Positions 1-11,320 are shown, counted from the stretch's first letter. The stretch is DNA of 64,000 bases from Rhinopomastus cyanomelas (GCA_013400115.1 VXBP01004053.1:245551-309550), one strand, 5' to 3'. The notes: a model not told the origin generated them from the sequence alone. Numbers and translations: made by a program.

Positions 1-889
1 TTTCCCATCTGGACACGGGCTCCTGGTTCCACACACACTCTCTCTTCTAACTGCCATGCCTGATCAATGCTGCTTATCACTGCTCTGCTGTTAGCACAGT
101 CACTGGCTGCAGGCACTTGCAGAGTACATGCCACAACAACTGCAGCGTGTCCTTCATTGCACATCGAGGCAAAAGCAGACTGAAACTGCAACGTGGGTTG
201 CAAAGCAGATTGCAGCACCTTCTGTCACAGCATAGGAAGCTCAGCCCAGGGCTCCAGCTGCCTTGTGGTGCACATATTGAAGAACCTGAAATGCTGCTCT
301 GAAAAAAAAAAGCGGTGTTTCCATTTCCCAAAGGCTTCCAAGGTAAATGAAGGGAACCTCACAAGTAAACCTCCAGTTTGGGATTCAATTCTGCATCAGA
401 GCAGAGCCTGCACGTACAGTGAGGTGCACGGGTGACAACCAGAAGGCATGATCAGAGCTAGGGCTATAACCAAAGGCACTTCCTGCCACACATGAGAGTC
501 TGTGCATTGTTATCCCACACTGCAGCAAAACCAGTTTATGTAAACAGAGAAAAAACATGAAACTACCAAGGAAAAAATGCAACAAAAATACCTCCGTGAA
601 CTAGCAGTGCCTGCAAATTTTAAGCTGAGTATTTCAGTGCTGACAGCTCTATGTTCAGCAGGTGGGACTTGGAGTAGGAGGGAAGCAAACAGGCATAGAA
701 ACATTGGATAAATGCTTCTTCCCTCTGCAGGGTTTTGGGGATTTTTTTGGGCATGCTACCTCTTTATCAACGTCGGGTTAGTTTCCAAAGATGTTGCTGT
801 GCAGATTACTCACGCTGAGTGTCGTAGTTTCCTTGGATGGTTTTTTTCATGTTAAGGAGTGGTGGAGTGAACATGCAGTGTTTTGTTCA

Positions 890-1022
890 GTGTCACCATC
901 CCTGGAGGTGTGGTGACAATGTGTGCACCTGGTGCTTAGGGACATGGTCTAGTCAGTGCTGGATCAAAGATTTGACTTGATGATCTTAAAGGTCTCTTCC
1001 GACCAACGGTATTCTGTGACTC
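890..1022 (+). mobile_element. CR1 LINE 3' end fragment
   Basis: The segment shows the typical CR1 3' end: a 'gacttgatgatctta..ggtctcttcc' core followed by a degenerate octamer tail (attctgtgactctgt). It is short and diverged. Confidence 0.75.
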
Positions 1023-2002
1023 TGTAGAAGGGAGAATGTCTCAGTCTCGTGAGCCGTGTGGTGATGGCCTGTCACGAAGAAGCTAGTGAATATCCCTTCC
1101 AGCACACTGCCACTGTGCCTTCTTTCCACTCCTGCACTCTCACACACTTCATTTTCCTTCCAAGTACTGAAGCAGTGAGCCTGCTGGCACCAATTCCATA
1201 GGCAGCATGTCCTGGGTTATGCTATAAGGTATGCTTTTCTGGAACCTTCTGTGATTTGGAGGACAACTGAGAGTTTATCTCTCTGCAGACCATACCTTTA
1301 TACAACAACATCTCGTGGTTTGGACAACAGAGGGTATGTCTGCAAGGTGAGCTAGAGCAGGGTGCTGGCTGAGTTGCAGGTCACTCTAGGGTGACAATAA
1401 CGCTGTGGCTGAGCGAGCACCTCGTGGCTCGGTGCAAATAACAGCACTGTGCATTGTGCTGGGTCTGCTCCTGCAGCACAGCGCAGCACTACACCATGTG
1501 GACCTCCAGGCTGCCGTGTGTTTGTTGAGGCCTTCCATGGCGTAGTCTACGCCGCCAGTCAGACACTGCCTGCCTTCCTGCAGCTTAGCCTTGCTCCTGT
1601 CTCCTGTATGATACAGCATGTTCTTTTTACAGCAGTATTTGAACTTGTGGGGCTGAGAGCAAGGGTGGGCATGGCACTTTTCCCAGGATGCAGTCACAAG
1701 GGCAAAAGTGAAAAGATTGCCCAAGGTCACTCAGCAGCCCAGTGACAGGTGTTGGAAGAGAGCTCAGCATTCACATCCTTCAGCCCAGCAGCCTTTTCTG
1801 TAAGTGTTCTACCTTAAAAGATGAGCAGAATCTGTCAGTCTTTTTTGTGTGTTTTCTGCAGAAAACTTTAAAGTTTGGGTTTAAAAAGTTGGAAAGTATC
1901 TGCCCCCTCTCTTCTCCTCTTCTCCCCCCTTCCAGTGACTTCCGTCTTCTTCGCTTTTCTCCATCTTGGACAGTTGGGAGCTGTGTTGCTGCTGCCAAGA
2001 GA

Positions 2003-2056
2003 GAGAATGTTATCGCTTCTGAGAACGTGATCACTTCTGAGGATGTCGTCACTCCT
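2003..2056 (+). repeat. 18-bp degenerate tandem repeat, three units
   Basis: Three consecutive 18-bp units start with gagaatgttatc, gagaacgtgatc and gaggatgtcgtc. The open frame through them reads ENVIAS-ENVITS-EDVVTP. It lies in a 120-codon open frame of no recognised family, so coding status is doubtful. Confidence 0.7.
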
Positions 2057-2948
2057 ACGGTTGAAGTGAATGTATGGCGAGTGAGAAGATTCACCTGGTC
2101 CTGAGGGACTGTGAGAATTCTGAACCTTGAGGATTTTTGAAGTTGGATGACGGCCGATCTCAGATAGAAGCAGGAGCTGTGCACAATGGACACGTGAACA
2201 TTCTCATCTCGGTTAGCTGCAGGAGCAGTGTGCCACAATGTCTGCGTCCAAGTGTTGCGTGGGGTTTTTCTCTGGTGTGCAGGTGGTGGGGGGATTGAAT
2301 TCAATGTCTTGGTACCTTTCTTCTCTACATCAAGTCTGTTGCCTGCAGATTTGTAAGCAGTGTTGTTAAACCCCCCTTTTGTGCCTGATGCTTTAGCTAA
2401 AACCTGTTGGTTGGAATATGGACAGTGTCTCTGACCCACCACGTTAGAGGCAACCCAGGTGGGATGCGTGAGGATCCAGACAAGGATCTAGAACACTACA
2501 TCACACTCCTACAACACAACAGTAGGCCAGGGTGATTATTTATACATCATGTATTTTCATACTGTTGCTTCACTAAGACCTGAATCCAGATATGTGAGTG
2601 TCCTTTTTCACAGGTATTTCAGAGCTCTTTCTGTAAACACACTCACGTGTTGCATTTAGACATTCCTTAGCCAGTAACACATTTGTTTACTATCACAGTG
2701 CTTTTTGGCAATAATTTTCCTTCTGCTTATGAAATCAGAAGCAAAGCTATTGGAAAGGCCTGACCACCTACAAATTGTGTGAACTGAATGGACAAAAGGT
2801 AGCTAGACTGCACACAGTTTACAATTCTTCTAGAACACACTGGGATTAATATTGACTGAGCTGCTTTACAAGTACTTCAGGTGTGTTGCTGAGCTGCCTT
2901 TAAGTTAAACTTCCTTCTGTCTGCAGAGGACAGGGACAAACATAAATA

Positions 2949-3030
2949 TCATAGAATCACAGAGTCACTACGGATTGGAAGGGACCCATAAGCACTGCAG
3001 CACTGCTGAACAACAGCAAGCATACTGTGT
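2949..3030 (-). mobile_element. CR1 3' end fragment
   Basis: The inverted CR1 tail is visible (atcatagaatcacagagtca followed by ggattggaagggaccc). The copy is strongly truncated. Confidence 0.7.
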
Positions 3031-3594
3031 CTGTGGTACACGTGCCAACCTTCCCCAGACTGCAGCAATCTGGGAGCACCTCACCTACATCTGCTGACGT
3101 GAATTAAACCTCGGATTGAGTAACTGTGTTAACGCTTCCTGCAGTTAACTGAAAGCAGCTCAGCAGCCCAGGAGGAGATCTATCATATTCTAACTGTGTG
3201 TGAGACAACAAGCATCCTGGAACCACCTTTCCATCACCTACAGACAGAAACAGCATTAACTCAAAGGCAGGACAAATGAGTGTTTCCTCCCTCTGCAAAT
3301 CTCTCTGTATATGCTGCAAACACTGGAACTGAGATGCGATCTGCACCAGCACATGAGCTATTGGTATTTAAATATCTCTTAGAAAGGGTACAAAAGCCTA
3401 TACAGACACACAGAGTATGCAAGTCTGTACATACAGTATAAAAGTCTATATATAGTACAGAAGTTTATATACACATATACACATACAAGCATGTAGCACA
3501 TTTTATTAACCCTAATCAGATGCCTGAACATAGAAGAAGCCTGTGACTAAGATATCTGAATCCAGAAAACAAGCACCATCCTCCACGCAGTGAG

Positions 3595-4165
3595 ACGTGC
3601 TGGGCAGTGAATAAGGACCATGGCAAGGAAAGCCAAGCGCTTAAGGCAGGGCTTAGCTAGTGAGAAAAGAGCAGAGCTCTCAAGGGCTTGTACCACTTTG
3701 TTTAACACAGCGGTGAAACCTCAGCTGGAGCACTGTGTCTCCTGTTCAGCATCCTGTTTCATGAGACACGTTTGCACTGGCACGAACTCCCCAGAGAACC
3801 ACTAAGGTGGTGAACAGGTGCCAGAATCATGGTCCACAGAGCCTGGGGAAAAGAATATAAAGGAGAAGAGGGTCTAGTTTGTCACTGTCCACCACCTGAT
3901 GGAGAGAGAGGTGTACAGAATGTGAGACAGACTCTGCTCAGATGTGCAAGACTTGCAGTGGGCACAAGCTGCAGAGCTGCAGAAGGATTAACTTCCCTTC
4001 TGAGAGAGGTGCAACACTGGAACAGGTACCTAGGGAGGCTGTGTGATTGCTGCCATTGGCTAAAACCCTGGGAGGCTGCTCTCAATGACATGATGTAGTT
4101 TTTCAGTTAGCCCTGTTAGGAGCATCAGGCTGGACTAGCGACTTTTATAGGACCCTTCTTCCCCA
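3595..4165 (+). mobile_element. Old, decayed CR1 copy
   Basis: Phrases typical of the CR1 reverse-transcriptase end survive, such as 'cctcagctggagcactgtgt' and 'caacactggaacaggtacct', with many indels. The boundaries are approximate. Confidence 0.55.
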
Positions 4166-4439
4166 ATTTATTTGATGCATTTATGCTTCTGTAATGCAGC
4201 TGGGGGTTTTTCCCTCTGCTGGTTTAAAGGAGAATAGAGGCATATGGCCAGCATCAGACCAAGGGGTCCGTTCTGGGGCTCTCCAGCCCTTACTCGGTTT
4301 TCAGTTCTGTTTAGGAAACAAATCGCGAGTACAATGAGCACTTCCTTCTGCAAAGCTTCCAGTGCTCTCTAGTGCTACTTCTTTACAACTGCAAGTGCAC
4401 GACTCCCTTACACACTCACCCAGGAAGCAGAAACGCAGC

Positions 4440-4570
4440 CATGGAATCACAGACTCATTTAGACTGGAGAAGACCTTTAAGATCACCGAGTCCAACTATT
4501 AACCCAAGTGTACCAAGCCCACCACTAAACCATGTCTGTAAGCTCCGTAAGTCCAGTCAGGACTCCTTAG
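4440..4570 (-). mobile_element. CR1 3' end fragment
   Basis: The inverted 3' end reads 'ggaatcacagactcatttag' and then 'aagacctttaagatcaccga', a CR1 subfamily signature. Confidence 0.75.
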
Positions 4571-5599
4571 CCTGCCTTTGTAATTTCTAATGGCCAGAAG
4601 GACCTCAATTACCCCGTGTACACGGGAAAAACGTTTCACATTCTCCTGATTTACTAGCCATAGGCAAACTGGTTGCATTTCCGTTTGAAATGCTGCATAC
4701 ATAATAGGATGAAAAGTCTGTAATAGGAACAAACTATATCCTCAGTTGACGAATCTTCATTTTTCTATTATTTAATGTATTTATTTTGCATCTTCCGCAG
4801 TAGTATTTGGTCAGCTGCTCTTTTGACCGGCAACATAACGATTCCTTCTGGCTACAGCACATTTACTCAGTGCTTCGCTGTACACGTGTGCCTGCTGGGC
4901 TCCAGCAGAATTCGCACAACACTAAAAGCAAAGGCAGGCTTAGCTGGAGATCCTGATACAACAGGGTTTTTCACTTTGCAAGTACACCAGTTAGCAATAC
5001 ACTTAGAACCATCAATGAATTTGTGCTTCACAATCTTGAATGGTTTTTAAGATGCATGATGTAGAGATAACAAGAGTAAGCTTTCAGGTTCCAATTCTGT
5101 ACATGTCTTTGAATGAACCACTTTCTATTGATATCCATAAAATAATCCAGCTACATCCATAGGAAAAGCCTGGTCACTGTTCTGCAGAAAGGCTAGGAGA
5201 GAACACGGAAAAGAACCCAAAGGCCGCTCTAGAAGTAAACATGATTTTCACATTACTAGGAAAAGTGTCAGTCCTGCAGCCATCCATTCCGGATTTGCCT
5301 TGGCCTAAGCTGATTTCAGCTTGCTTCAGTCATGACAGCAGTTGTGTAGCAGCTAGGGAACACTTGCACAACCCGTTCTGAGTTCTCTCTGTGAACACAG
5401 CCCAAAGGTGTCTTAATCTGGCTAACATGTAGAATGAAGCTTCACACTGGACTTCACCAATGCCCTGTTGAGGTTTACAAGCATTTTTCATTACAAATAC
5501 AATTTGTGCGCTTGCTCATGGGCTTACAATGTTTGTATCTGACCCGTGAAATTCAGCAATTATATTAAAAATTCCCTGAGGTACACACAGGTACCATTC

Positions 5600-5974
5600 A
5601 GGGCAGAACTGTGCTACTACTGCTTCCTGGAGAGGAGGAAACTGCCAGAAGATCTCATCAGTGCTTATCAGTATCTAAAGGTAAAGTGTCAAAAGGATGG
5701 GACAAGGGTCTTCTTGGTGCTGCCCAGCAACATGACAACGGGTAGTGGTCACAAACTCGAACAAGGAAGTTCCAAATAAACATAAGGAAAAAACCTTTTC
5801 ACAGTGAGGGTAACAGAGCACTGGAACAGGCTGCCCAGAGAAGCTGTGGAGTCTCCTCCAACTTTAGAAACATTCAAAACCCACCTGGATCTGCTCTAGA
5901 ACCTGCTCTGCAGAGGGGCTGGACTAGATCACCTCGAAGTCCCTTCCAACCCCTACCATTCTGTAATTCTATGA
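5600..5974 (+). mobile_element. CR1 3' fragment
   Basis: The reading ends with the CR1 phrases 'cactggaacaggctgcccag' and 'ggctggactagatcacct' and then a degenerate octamer tail (ttctgtaattctatg). The copy is 5'-truncated. Confidence 0.85.
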
Positions 5975-6155
5975 AAACTGTTTTACACATGAAGTTCTAG
6001 TTCGAGGAGGTCAAAAGCAGCTGAGAAAAAACTCTTACCCATACCATACAAACTCAAATTCATTCAAGCAACTACTTAAGGGGAAGCAAAGTCCTCCTTT
6101 GTACTCTAGGTAGGTTGGAAGGATTTACATTTCATTTCTTTGAGGTCATATGTCT

Positions 6156-6161
6156 TTTATT
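6156..6161 (-). terminator. Candidate poly(A) signal of ETFRF1
   Basis: The plus strand reads tttatt here, giving AATAAA on the minus strand about 50 nt past the ETFRF1 stop. Other signals further left cannot be excluded. Confidence 0.35.
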
Positions 6162-6211
6162 TGCTTGTTTTTATAGTTTTGTATTGCTACATGCGAAGCT
6201 GTTAGCACTAG

Positions 6212-6571
6212 TTATTTATTGTCGTCACTGTAGTAGCGCTGCTTCATAGCTCTGTACTTTCTGAGAAAGTACAAAGCCTCCAGCTCTTTTATAACAAATT
6301 CTCCCCGTGCAATTAGTTGCTTGATTTTTTCAGGATCTTTCACATCTTTATTTTTTAGGAAGGCTGCTTTCAAACGGCTTCTAAAGTATGCTGCTCCTTT
6401 GGGATACTCTCTTCCAAGGTACAGGAGCTTGAAGGAAAGAAAAAAAAATAGCATTTTTTTAATAAATCGAGTGCAGAGTGAAAGGGTTTTGTCTGGTAAG
6501 GAAATTGTGGCATTTAAGACACTTACATTTTTGTATAAATTCAACACTTCACCTCTCAAAGAATTGGCCAT
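6212..6571 (-). CDS. ETFRF1: ETFRF1 (LYRM5), LYR-motif regulator of electron-transfer flavoprotein
   Basis: There are two coding exons. Exon 1 is 6571-6527 (15 codons, MANSLRGEVLNLYKN) with donor AAT|GTAAGT. Exon 2 is 6427-6212 (71 codons plus TAA) with acceptor ccttcaag|CTC. The predicted 86 residues fit the family's roughly 90. The LYR-type signature spans the junction (NLYKN / LLYLGREYPKG), and the conserved C-terminal block ALYFLRKYRAMKQRYYSD identifies ETFRF1 rather than another LYR protein. From the known family, it is a mitochondrial matrix protein that pairs with acyl carrier protein and binds electron-transfer flavoprotein, reducing its activity by displacing FAD. Orthologues usually begin two residues earlier with Met; here that codon is GTG, so I chose the internal ATG. 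The gene is head to head with DNAI7 across a CpG island. 5' UTR exons were not resolved. Confidence 0.93.
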   Translation of the reverse strand: MANSLRGEVLNLYKNVSVLNATISLPDKTLSLCTRFIKKMLFFFLSFKLLYLGREYPKGAAYFRSRLKAAFLKNKDVKDPEKIKQLIARGEFVIKELEALYFLRKYRAMKQRYYSDDNK

Positions 6572-7076
6572 TCTCACATTTCAGTGAACTCTTTATTCTC
6601 GTCTCATTTATTGTTTTTTACCTGAAGAACAACCAGTTTGACATTAGCCTTCCATGGGAGTCAGAAAATCCCAGCCTCATCCTCCACAGGAACAGCACCA
6701 TTCCTCACCAGACTCCTTCATCTGACTGAGCCCTGCTTGCTCAGAGCTTTTCTGTTCCTACTCTGTTTCTTCTGGTTTTGCTCTCTTTTGTTTCCATTTA
6801 GCTTCTTTTTCTCTTCTCCCCTTTAACCTTAAACAGAAAACTAGAAACCCCCTGAACCTTCCAACCAGTGTGGCACTGGTTCACCCTGCTGTGCACCGGC
6901 TGACTCCTCACAGCCCTCTGCCTGGCGGCCAACCCGGCTGCTTCTTTACACTGCTGGGCTGCTAAAGCAAACACTTGTGACGCCTGTGAGCTAATAAACA
7001 TTGACAATGGTCTAACAAACACTTACAATGTTTATGCTTTAAAAAACATGTTTTAATGGTTTTGAGATATGAACCC

Positions 7077-7103
7077 GTGTATATATATAGATATATATAT
7101 ATG
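7077..7103. repeat. AT dinucleotide microsatellite
   Basis: A near-pure (AT)n run is interrupted once by g. Confidence 0.9.
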
Positions 7104-7179
7104 TAGAGACAAATATTGATAAATCTAAGGGAGGAAAATAAGGAGTTAGTGACGAGACAAACCGACTTTTATTTTTACA

Positions 7180-7720
7180 AACAAACAGAACCGGAACCCG
7201 ACCGGGTTCCTTCCTTCCTCCCACCCACCAGAGTCAGGGACTGGCCCGGCCCCAGCCGCGATAGCTACGCCCTGCGCTACTCGCCCATCCACGACTGCCG
7301 GGACACTTCCCCGCTCCCCACGACAGAAAAGAACGGGGGGAAAGGGGGAGAAAGGAGAAAAAACGGAGGGAAAGGAGAAGATCACCGCCTCACCAGTTCC
7401 GCCGCCGCTTTACGGCAACACCGTCACTACAGGCCCAGCGCCCCCCGCGTCAGGCCGCCTTTGGGGCGGGGGCACGGGAAGGGAGGAGCTAGACCACTGG
7501 TCGCCCCGGCAAGGCGGCGGCGGCGCCGCCCTGGTGAGAGCGGGGTGGGACGGCGGCGGCGGCGGCGGCGGCGGCGGCAGGGCAATATACTGTGCTGGCC
7601 TGTGCCGGGGGGCTGAGGCCTGCGGCGTCTGCCCGGAGCGGAGGTTCGAGCTGTGTGACAGGTGACCGAGCTGGGCTGCGTACTTCCACAGCCACCACAC
7701 AACTACAGGTGTGTGGAAAA
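7180..7720. promoter_or_regulatory. CpG island, putative bidirectional promoter of ETFRF1 and DNAI7
   Basis: This is the most GC- and CpG-rich stretch between the two divergent genes, with CCGCCGCC and GGGGCGGGG type boxes and no TATA box in an obvious place. It lies 0.6 kb from the first ETFRF1 coding exon and upstream of all DNAI7 exons. A possible first-exon donor (gacag|gtgacc) sits at 7661. The open frames inside it are arginine- or proline-rich by base composition and are not genes. Confidence 0.7.
7551..7577 (+). repeat. (CGG)9 trinucleotide repeat in the CpG island
   Basis: Nine uninterrupted CGG units are followed by cagggc. An imperfect GGC-rich segment precedes it at about 7511-7529. 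Confidence 0.95.
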
Positions 7721-7932
7721 AATGTTTTAAGATTAAAAAGCACAGCCAAACCCCAGAACAATCACCGAAGGGGTTTTGGGGTTTTCTGCAAAGGCCTGGC
7801 CTCGCTTCCCGTGGCGGTGTCCGTGGCCATGGGGCTGCTCAGCGCCAAACCCCGCATGGAGGGTCAGAACGGCCCCTCTGCTCCTCCTTCCCCTTCACCC
7901 CATGGGAGTGTGTGGATAAGTAATCATCCTGC

Positions 7933-8340
7933 ACTCACAGAATCAGTAAGGCTGGGAAAGACCTCTAGGATCGTCAGCCAAACACCAGCATGTGCGCCAA
8001 ACCACATCCCAAAATGCCCCGTTTGCATGGTTCTTATACACCTCATGGGGTGGTGACTCCACCAGTTCCCTGGGGATCCTGATCCAATGCTTGGCCACCC
8101 TTTCAATAAATAAATATTTCCTAATCTCTAATCTAAACCAGCCTAGATGCAACTCGAGGTCATTTTCTCTTGTATTGCTAGGTACTTGGGTGAAGAGACA
8201 AACCCCCACCTCACTGCAGCCTCCTTTCAGGTAGTTGTGGAGAGCAGTAAGGTCTACCCCCAGCCTCCTTTCTTCCAGACTAAACAGCCCCGGTTCTCCC
8301 AGCCTCTGCGCTGACCCTTCACCAGCTCCATTGCAATATG
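7933..8340 (-). mobile_element. CR1 3' fragment
   Basis: The inverted CR1 3' end starts at cacagaatcagtaaggctgg and continues through 'ggtggtgactccaccagttc' to the 'cccagcctctgcgctg' segment that encodes the reverse-transcriptase tail. No intact frame remains. Confidence 0.85.
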
Positions 8341-8574
8341 TAGGTGCTGCACAGAGAAGGGAATTGTCTGGTGGATCAAACACTCCTAGGTGTCAAGACT
8401 TCCTAGAATCTATTCTTACTGCTGTAGTTGGTTGTTTTCTGTGGTGTTCTGGGTCACAGCCTGATGCAATTTAGCTTTAGTACACAGTATCGGTTAATGA
8501 GTTGGGAAAACACTGAAAAAGCATTTTTGACTGGATTATGCCTCAGACTACATTATGTGTTTCTTGTACAAGTG

Positions 8575-9112
8575 AGGTTCTCCTCCTCTTCTGCTCCACC
8601 CTGGTCACGCGTCATCCAGAATACTTCATTCAGTTCTGGGCTCCCCAGTTCAAGAAGGACAAGTCGCTGCTGGAGAGTGGCCAGCTCAAAGACACCAAGA
8701 TGCTCATGAGGCTGGAGCATCTGCCTTAAGAGAAGAGGCTGAGAGCTGTGGCCATTTTAGCCTGGAGAGGAGGGTACTAAGGGGGAAATGTCATTAGTGC
8801 TTATCTAAAAGGCAAGTGTCAGGAGGATGGGACCAGATTGTTCTTGGTAGTGCCCAGTGACAGGAAGGCAATGGGCACAAACTGGAACATAGGAGATGGT
8901 TTCCATAAGGACAAATGTTTTTGCACAGAGGGTAACAGGGCACTGGAATAGGCTGCCCAGAGATACTGTGGAGTCTGTCTCTGGAGATACTCAAAACCCA
9001 CCTGGATATGTTCCTGTGACATCTGCTCTAGGGAATCCTGATCTAGCAGGGAGTTTGGAGTAGATGATTTCCAGAAGTCTCTTCCAACCTCTTCCAGCCT
9101 GTGATTCTGTAA
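8575..9112 (+). mobile_element. CR1 3' fragment
   Basis: The sequence runs from 'attcagttctgggctcccca' to the tail 'tccagcctgtgattctgtaa', with frameshifts throughout. Confidence 0.85.
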
Positions 9113-9240
9113 TTAATGTTGTAACAGTGGGAATAAAGAGGTGTACTTCCATAACTGTAACTGTAATCTAGCATGACAAATTACGGTGTCATGAGTTAGT
9201 GGCTAGTCTTCTGCAATATTGACATTACTGGTCAATTATA

Positions 9241-9276
<36 letters not shown>
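9241..9276. repeat. (TG)n(TA)n microsatellite
   Basis: A short TG run passes into an uninterrupted TA run ending at 9276. Confidence 0.95.
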
Positions 9277-9279
<3 letters not shown>

Positions 9280-9410
9280 TCCAGTAGTGACCCTCATCTA
9301 ATTTTACATAGTAGTTGTATTTCCTAATTATTCCTTTATACTCGATAACCTGTTCCCTGTTCTCCGATGCTTGTTTTTCTTTCTTTTTTTTCTTCTTCCT
9401 GGTCTTCAAG

Positions 9411-9430
9411 GGTCCAAAAGGAAAAAGCAG
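9411..9430 (+). pseudogene. DNAI7: DNAI7 candidate N-terminal microexon
   Basis: The sequence cttcaag|GGTCC...AAGCAG|gtaggt fits splice signals. It reads (x)-SKRKKQ in phase with the next exon (SGGKKKGL), matching the basic N-terminus of the family. The exon carrying the start codon was not identified. Confidence 0.4.
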
Positions 9431-9654
9431 GTAGGTAGACAGAAATACATTCTGGATCACCGACAGCATTCTGACCTTTGCAGTGTTCAGTTAGGTAGTG
9501 TGCCAGCACATTTCTATTGCTTTGGAAATGATGTGAGTAAAGTTGCAAAGCATTTCATACTCAATTTAAAGTGGACATCAGGCACTTCTGGATTTAACAT
9601 CCAAAACCATCCCTTTAAGAGGGTCGTCCTGTCATAATTAAGGTGTTGTAATAT

Positions 9655-9746
9655 GGCACTGGACTGTGTTATCTAGACCATGCTTTTCCCAAGAAAGGTT
9701 GGACCGATGATCCTTGCGGTCTTTTCCAACATGGCATTCTGTAATT
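9655..9746 (+). mobile_element. CR1 3' tail fragment
   Basis: A short CR1 end reads 'ggttggaccgatgatccttg' and then 'tcttttccaacatggcattc'. Confidence 0.7.
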
Positions 9747-10083
9747 AAGCATCCCAGGACTGTGGCAATGCAAAAATACAAACCAGACACAAACCCCAAA
9801 TGAAATCATAATAAAAAATAAAACCCTATGCAAGAGTCTTCATTTTTGCTGGCAAGGGAAAAAGTGAGGGGTCACTAGTGAACACCTTCAAATCCAAAGA
9901 GAATTATGCTTTCCATATCCTAGCTTTTCAAGCCTCCTGAAGATTCCAGGGCTTCACATGCACAGATCAAATTATCAGATGTGTATGAGCAATGAGGAAA
10001 GTATGAATGCTATGGGACACAAGAGGACCAAAATGAATGTTCTGTTTCTGTGAATCTGCTATGTGGCATTAGAATTTTATTTT

Positions 10084-10155
10084 AGAATCGCAGAATGGCC
10101 CGGGTTGGAAGGGACCTCCAAAGGTCATCTAGTCCAGCCTCCCTGCAGTGCTGCT
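10084..10155 (-). mobile_element. CR1 3' tail fragment
   Basis: The inverted tail reads tagaatcgcagaatgg then 'gggttggaagggacctccaa'. It is truncated after about 70 bp. Confidence 0.8.
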
Positions 10156-10550
10156 TACCTTGCCTTTTTATGTATGCCCATACCAAAAAGACTTGATAAG
10201 GAAGATAATTTCTGAGAAGCACAGATTTAAAGTGTAATTGTTCTAGGATTAGTCTAGAGGATGAACAGTTTACTGTCTCAACTTGCAGTTAGGATTTTAC
10301 AACAGAAGAAAGACTCTGTCAGTTCTCCTGTGAATTAGATGTGTCTAAGTGCCAGACCTGCCTACGTCCCAAAATAGGCTTACCTGGACTTCCCAAAATG
10401 TTCAAAAGCTACTTAGTTCATCTACCCCTTATTCAATTTCTTAACTCAGGGATCACATTAGAAGGGTAAAGTTATGGAATGCACATACCTCCCAAAATGT
10501 ACTCAAGTGGTATTGACATTTGTTTTCTTTTCTTGTATTGCAAAAATAAG

Positions 10551-10631
10551 TCCGGTGGCAAAAAGAAAGGTCTCAAAGCAGAACAACCAAGATTACAGAA
10601 AGAAGAAGAAGAAAGGAGGCTGAAAGAGGAG
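10551..10631 (+). pseudogene. DNAI7: DNAI7 exon, Lys/Glu-rich N-terminus (open)
   Basis: Twenty-seven codons read SGGKKKGLKAEQPRL followed by QKEEEERRLKEE, closely matching the family's KAE-RL-EEEERRLKEE segment. Acceptor aataag|TCC and donor GAG|gtactg are acceptable. No damage is seen. Confidence 0.85.
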
Positions 10632-11020
10632 GTACTGTTCACATTTTTGGGGAATATGATGGCAGGAATCAAAGTAATTTCCTAAACTCTATGAGCCTGA
10701 ATGTCTCCCACATTTCACAAACACAGCTGATTCCACTCTTTTCTGTTGTGTGGGACAAATTCTTGGTTACTCGTTACCACATCTCACTTCCCTAATAAAG
10801 CCATACTCGTGTTATTTCTACCTCAGCGAGGAGGACAGATGGAAGGATTTACTTATTTTTTCTGCTTTAACTTTTGAAGTATTCTCAGCAAGTTAGAAAA
10901 CCAAAAGACGTTGTTTGTGGGGTTTTTCCCCTCTCAAGCCTAGTTATCAGTAGTCTAGAAAAACTCTTAAAAAAGTGCTTCCTTTTCCAGAGAATGCCAG
11001 CTGTCCCTGTGCTGGCAGGG

Positions 11021-11060
11021 GGCTAGCTGGTGTTCTGAAGGGCTAGCTGGTGTTCTGAAG
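11021..11060 (+). repeat. Perfect 20-bp tandem duplication
   Basis: The unit ggctagctggtgttctgaag occurs twice in a row with no mismatch, about 265 bp before the solo LTR. Confidence 0.97.
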
Positions 11061-11320
11061 GCATAGCAGTTAACAGGACCACGAGTGACGGTATATTAAA
11101 GTGCAGTTTGCTTGGGCCCCTACCATGTCTCCTGAGTGACTGATTCCTCAAGATCTGCTGTTGTACATCACTGTTGCTCCCTCTCTGCATGTGCCTGCTT
11201 ATGCAGTTCAGCGTCACAACTCCATACCTTTGTCTGCACACCAGGCTCACTTCTTCCCTTTCTGCCAGTAACCCAACCTAGTGGCTTGGTCATGCTTTGA
11301 TTGCTAGCAATAGTACGTGA

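Larger units (their letters stand above)
1..6150. other. Left flank without a recognisable gene
   Basis: No exon with a recognisable protein family was found on either strand. The stretch holds several decayed CR1 copies (listed separately), an 18-bp tandem repeat near 2.0 kb and AT-rich sequence around 3.36-3.50 kb. Conserved amniote gene order would place KRAS to the left, converging on the 3' end of ETFRF1. Neither its terminal coding exon nor a 3' UTR that I can recognise is visible, so part of this region could be unannotated KRAS 3' UTR or plain intergenic DNA. Confidence 0.5.

Noticed and set aside
1780..2442. Minus-strand open frame of 220 codons
   Set aside because: No recognised motif, no splice or promoter context, and it overlaps a tandem repeat and pyrimidine-rich DNA. 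It is probably chance.
7116..7616. Plus-strand open frame ending in poly-arginine
   Set aside because: It lies in the CpG island and CGG repeat; composition alone explains the open frames.
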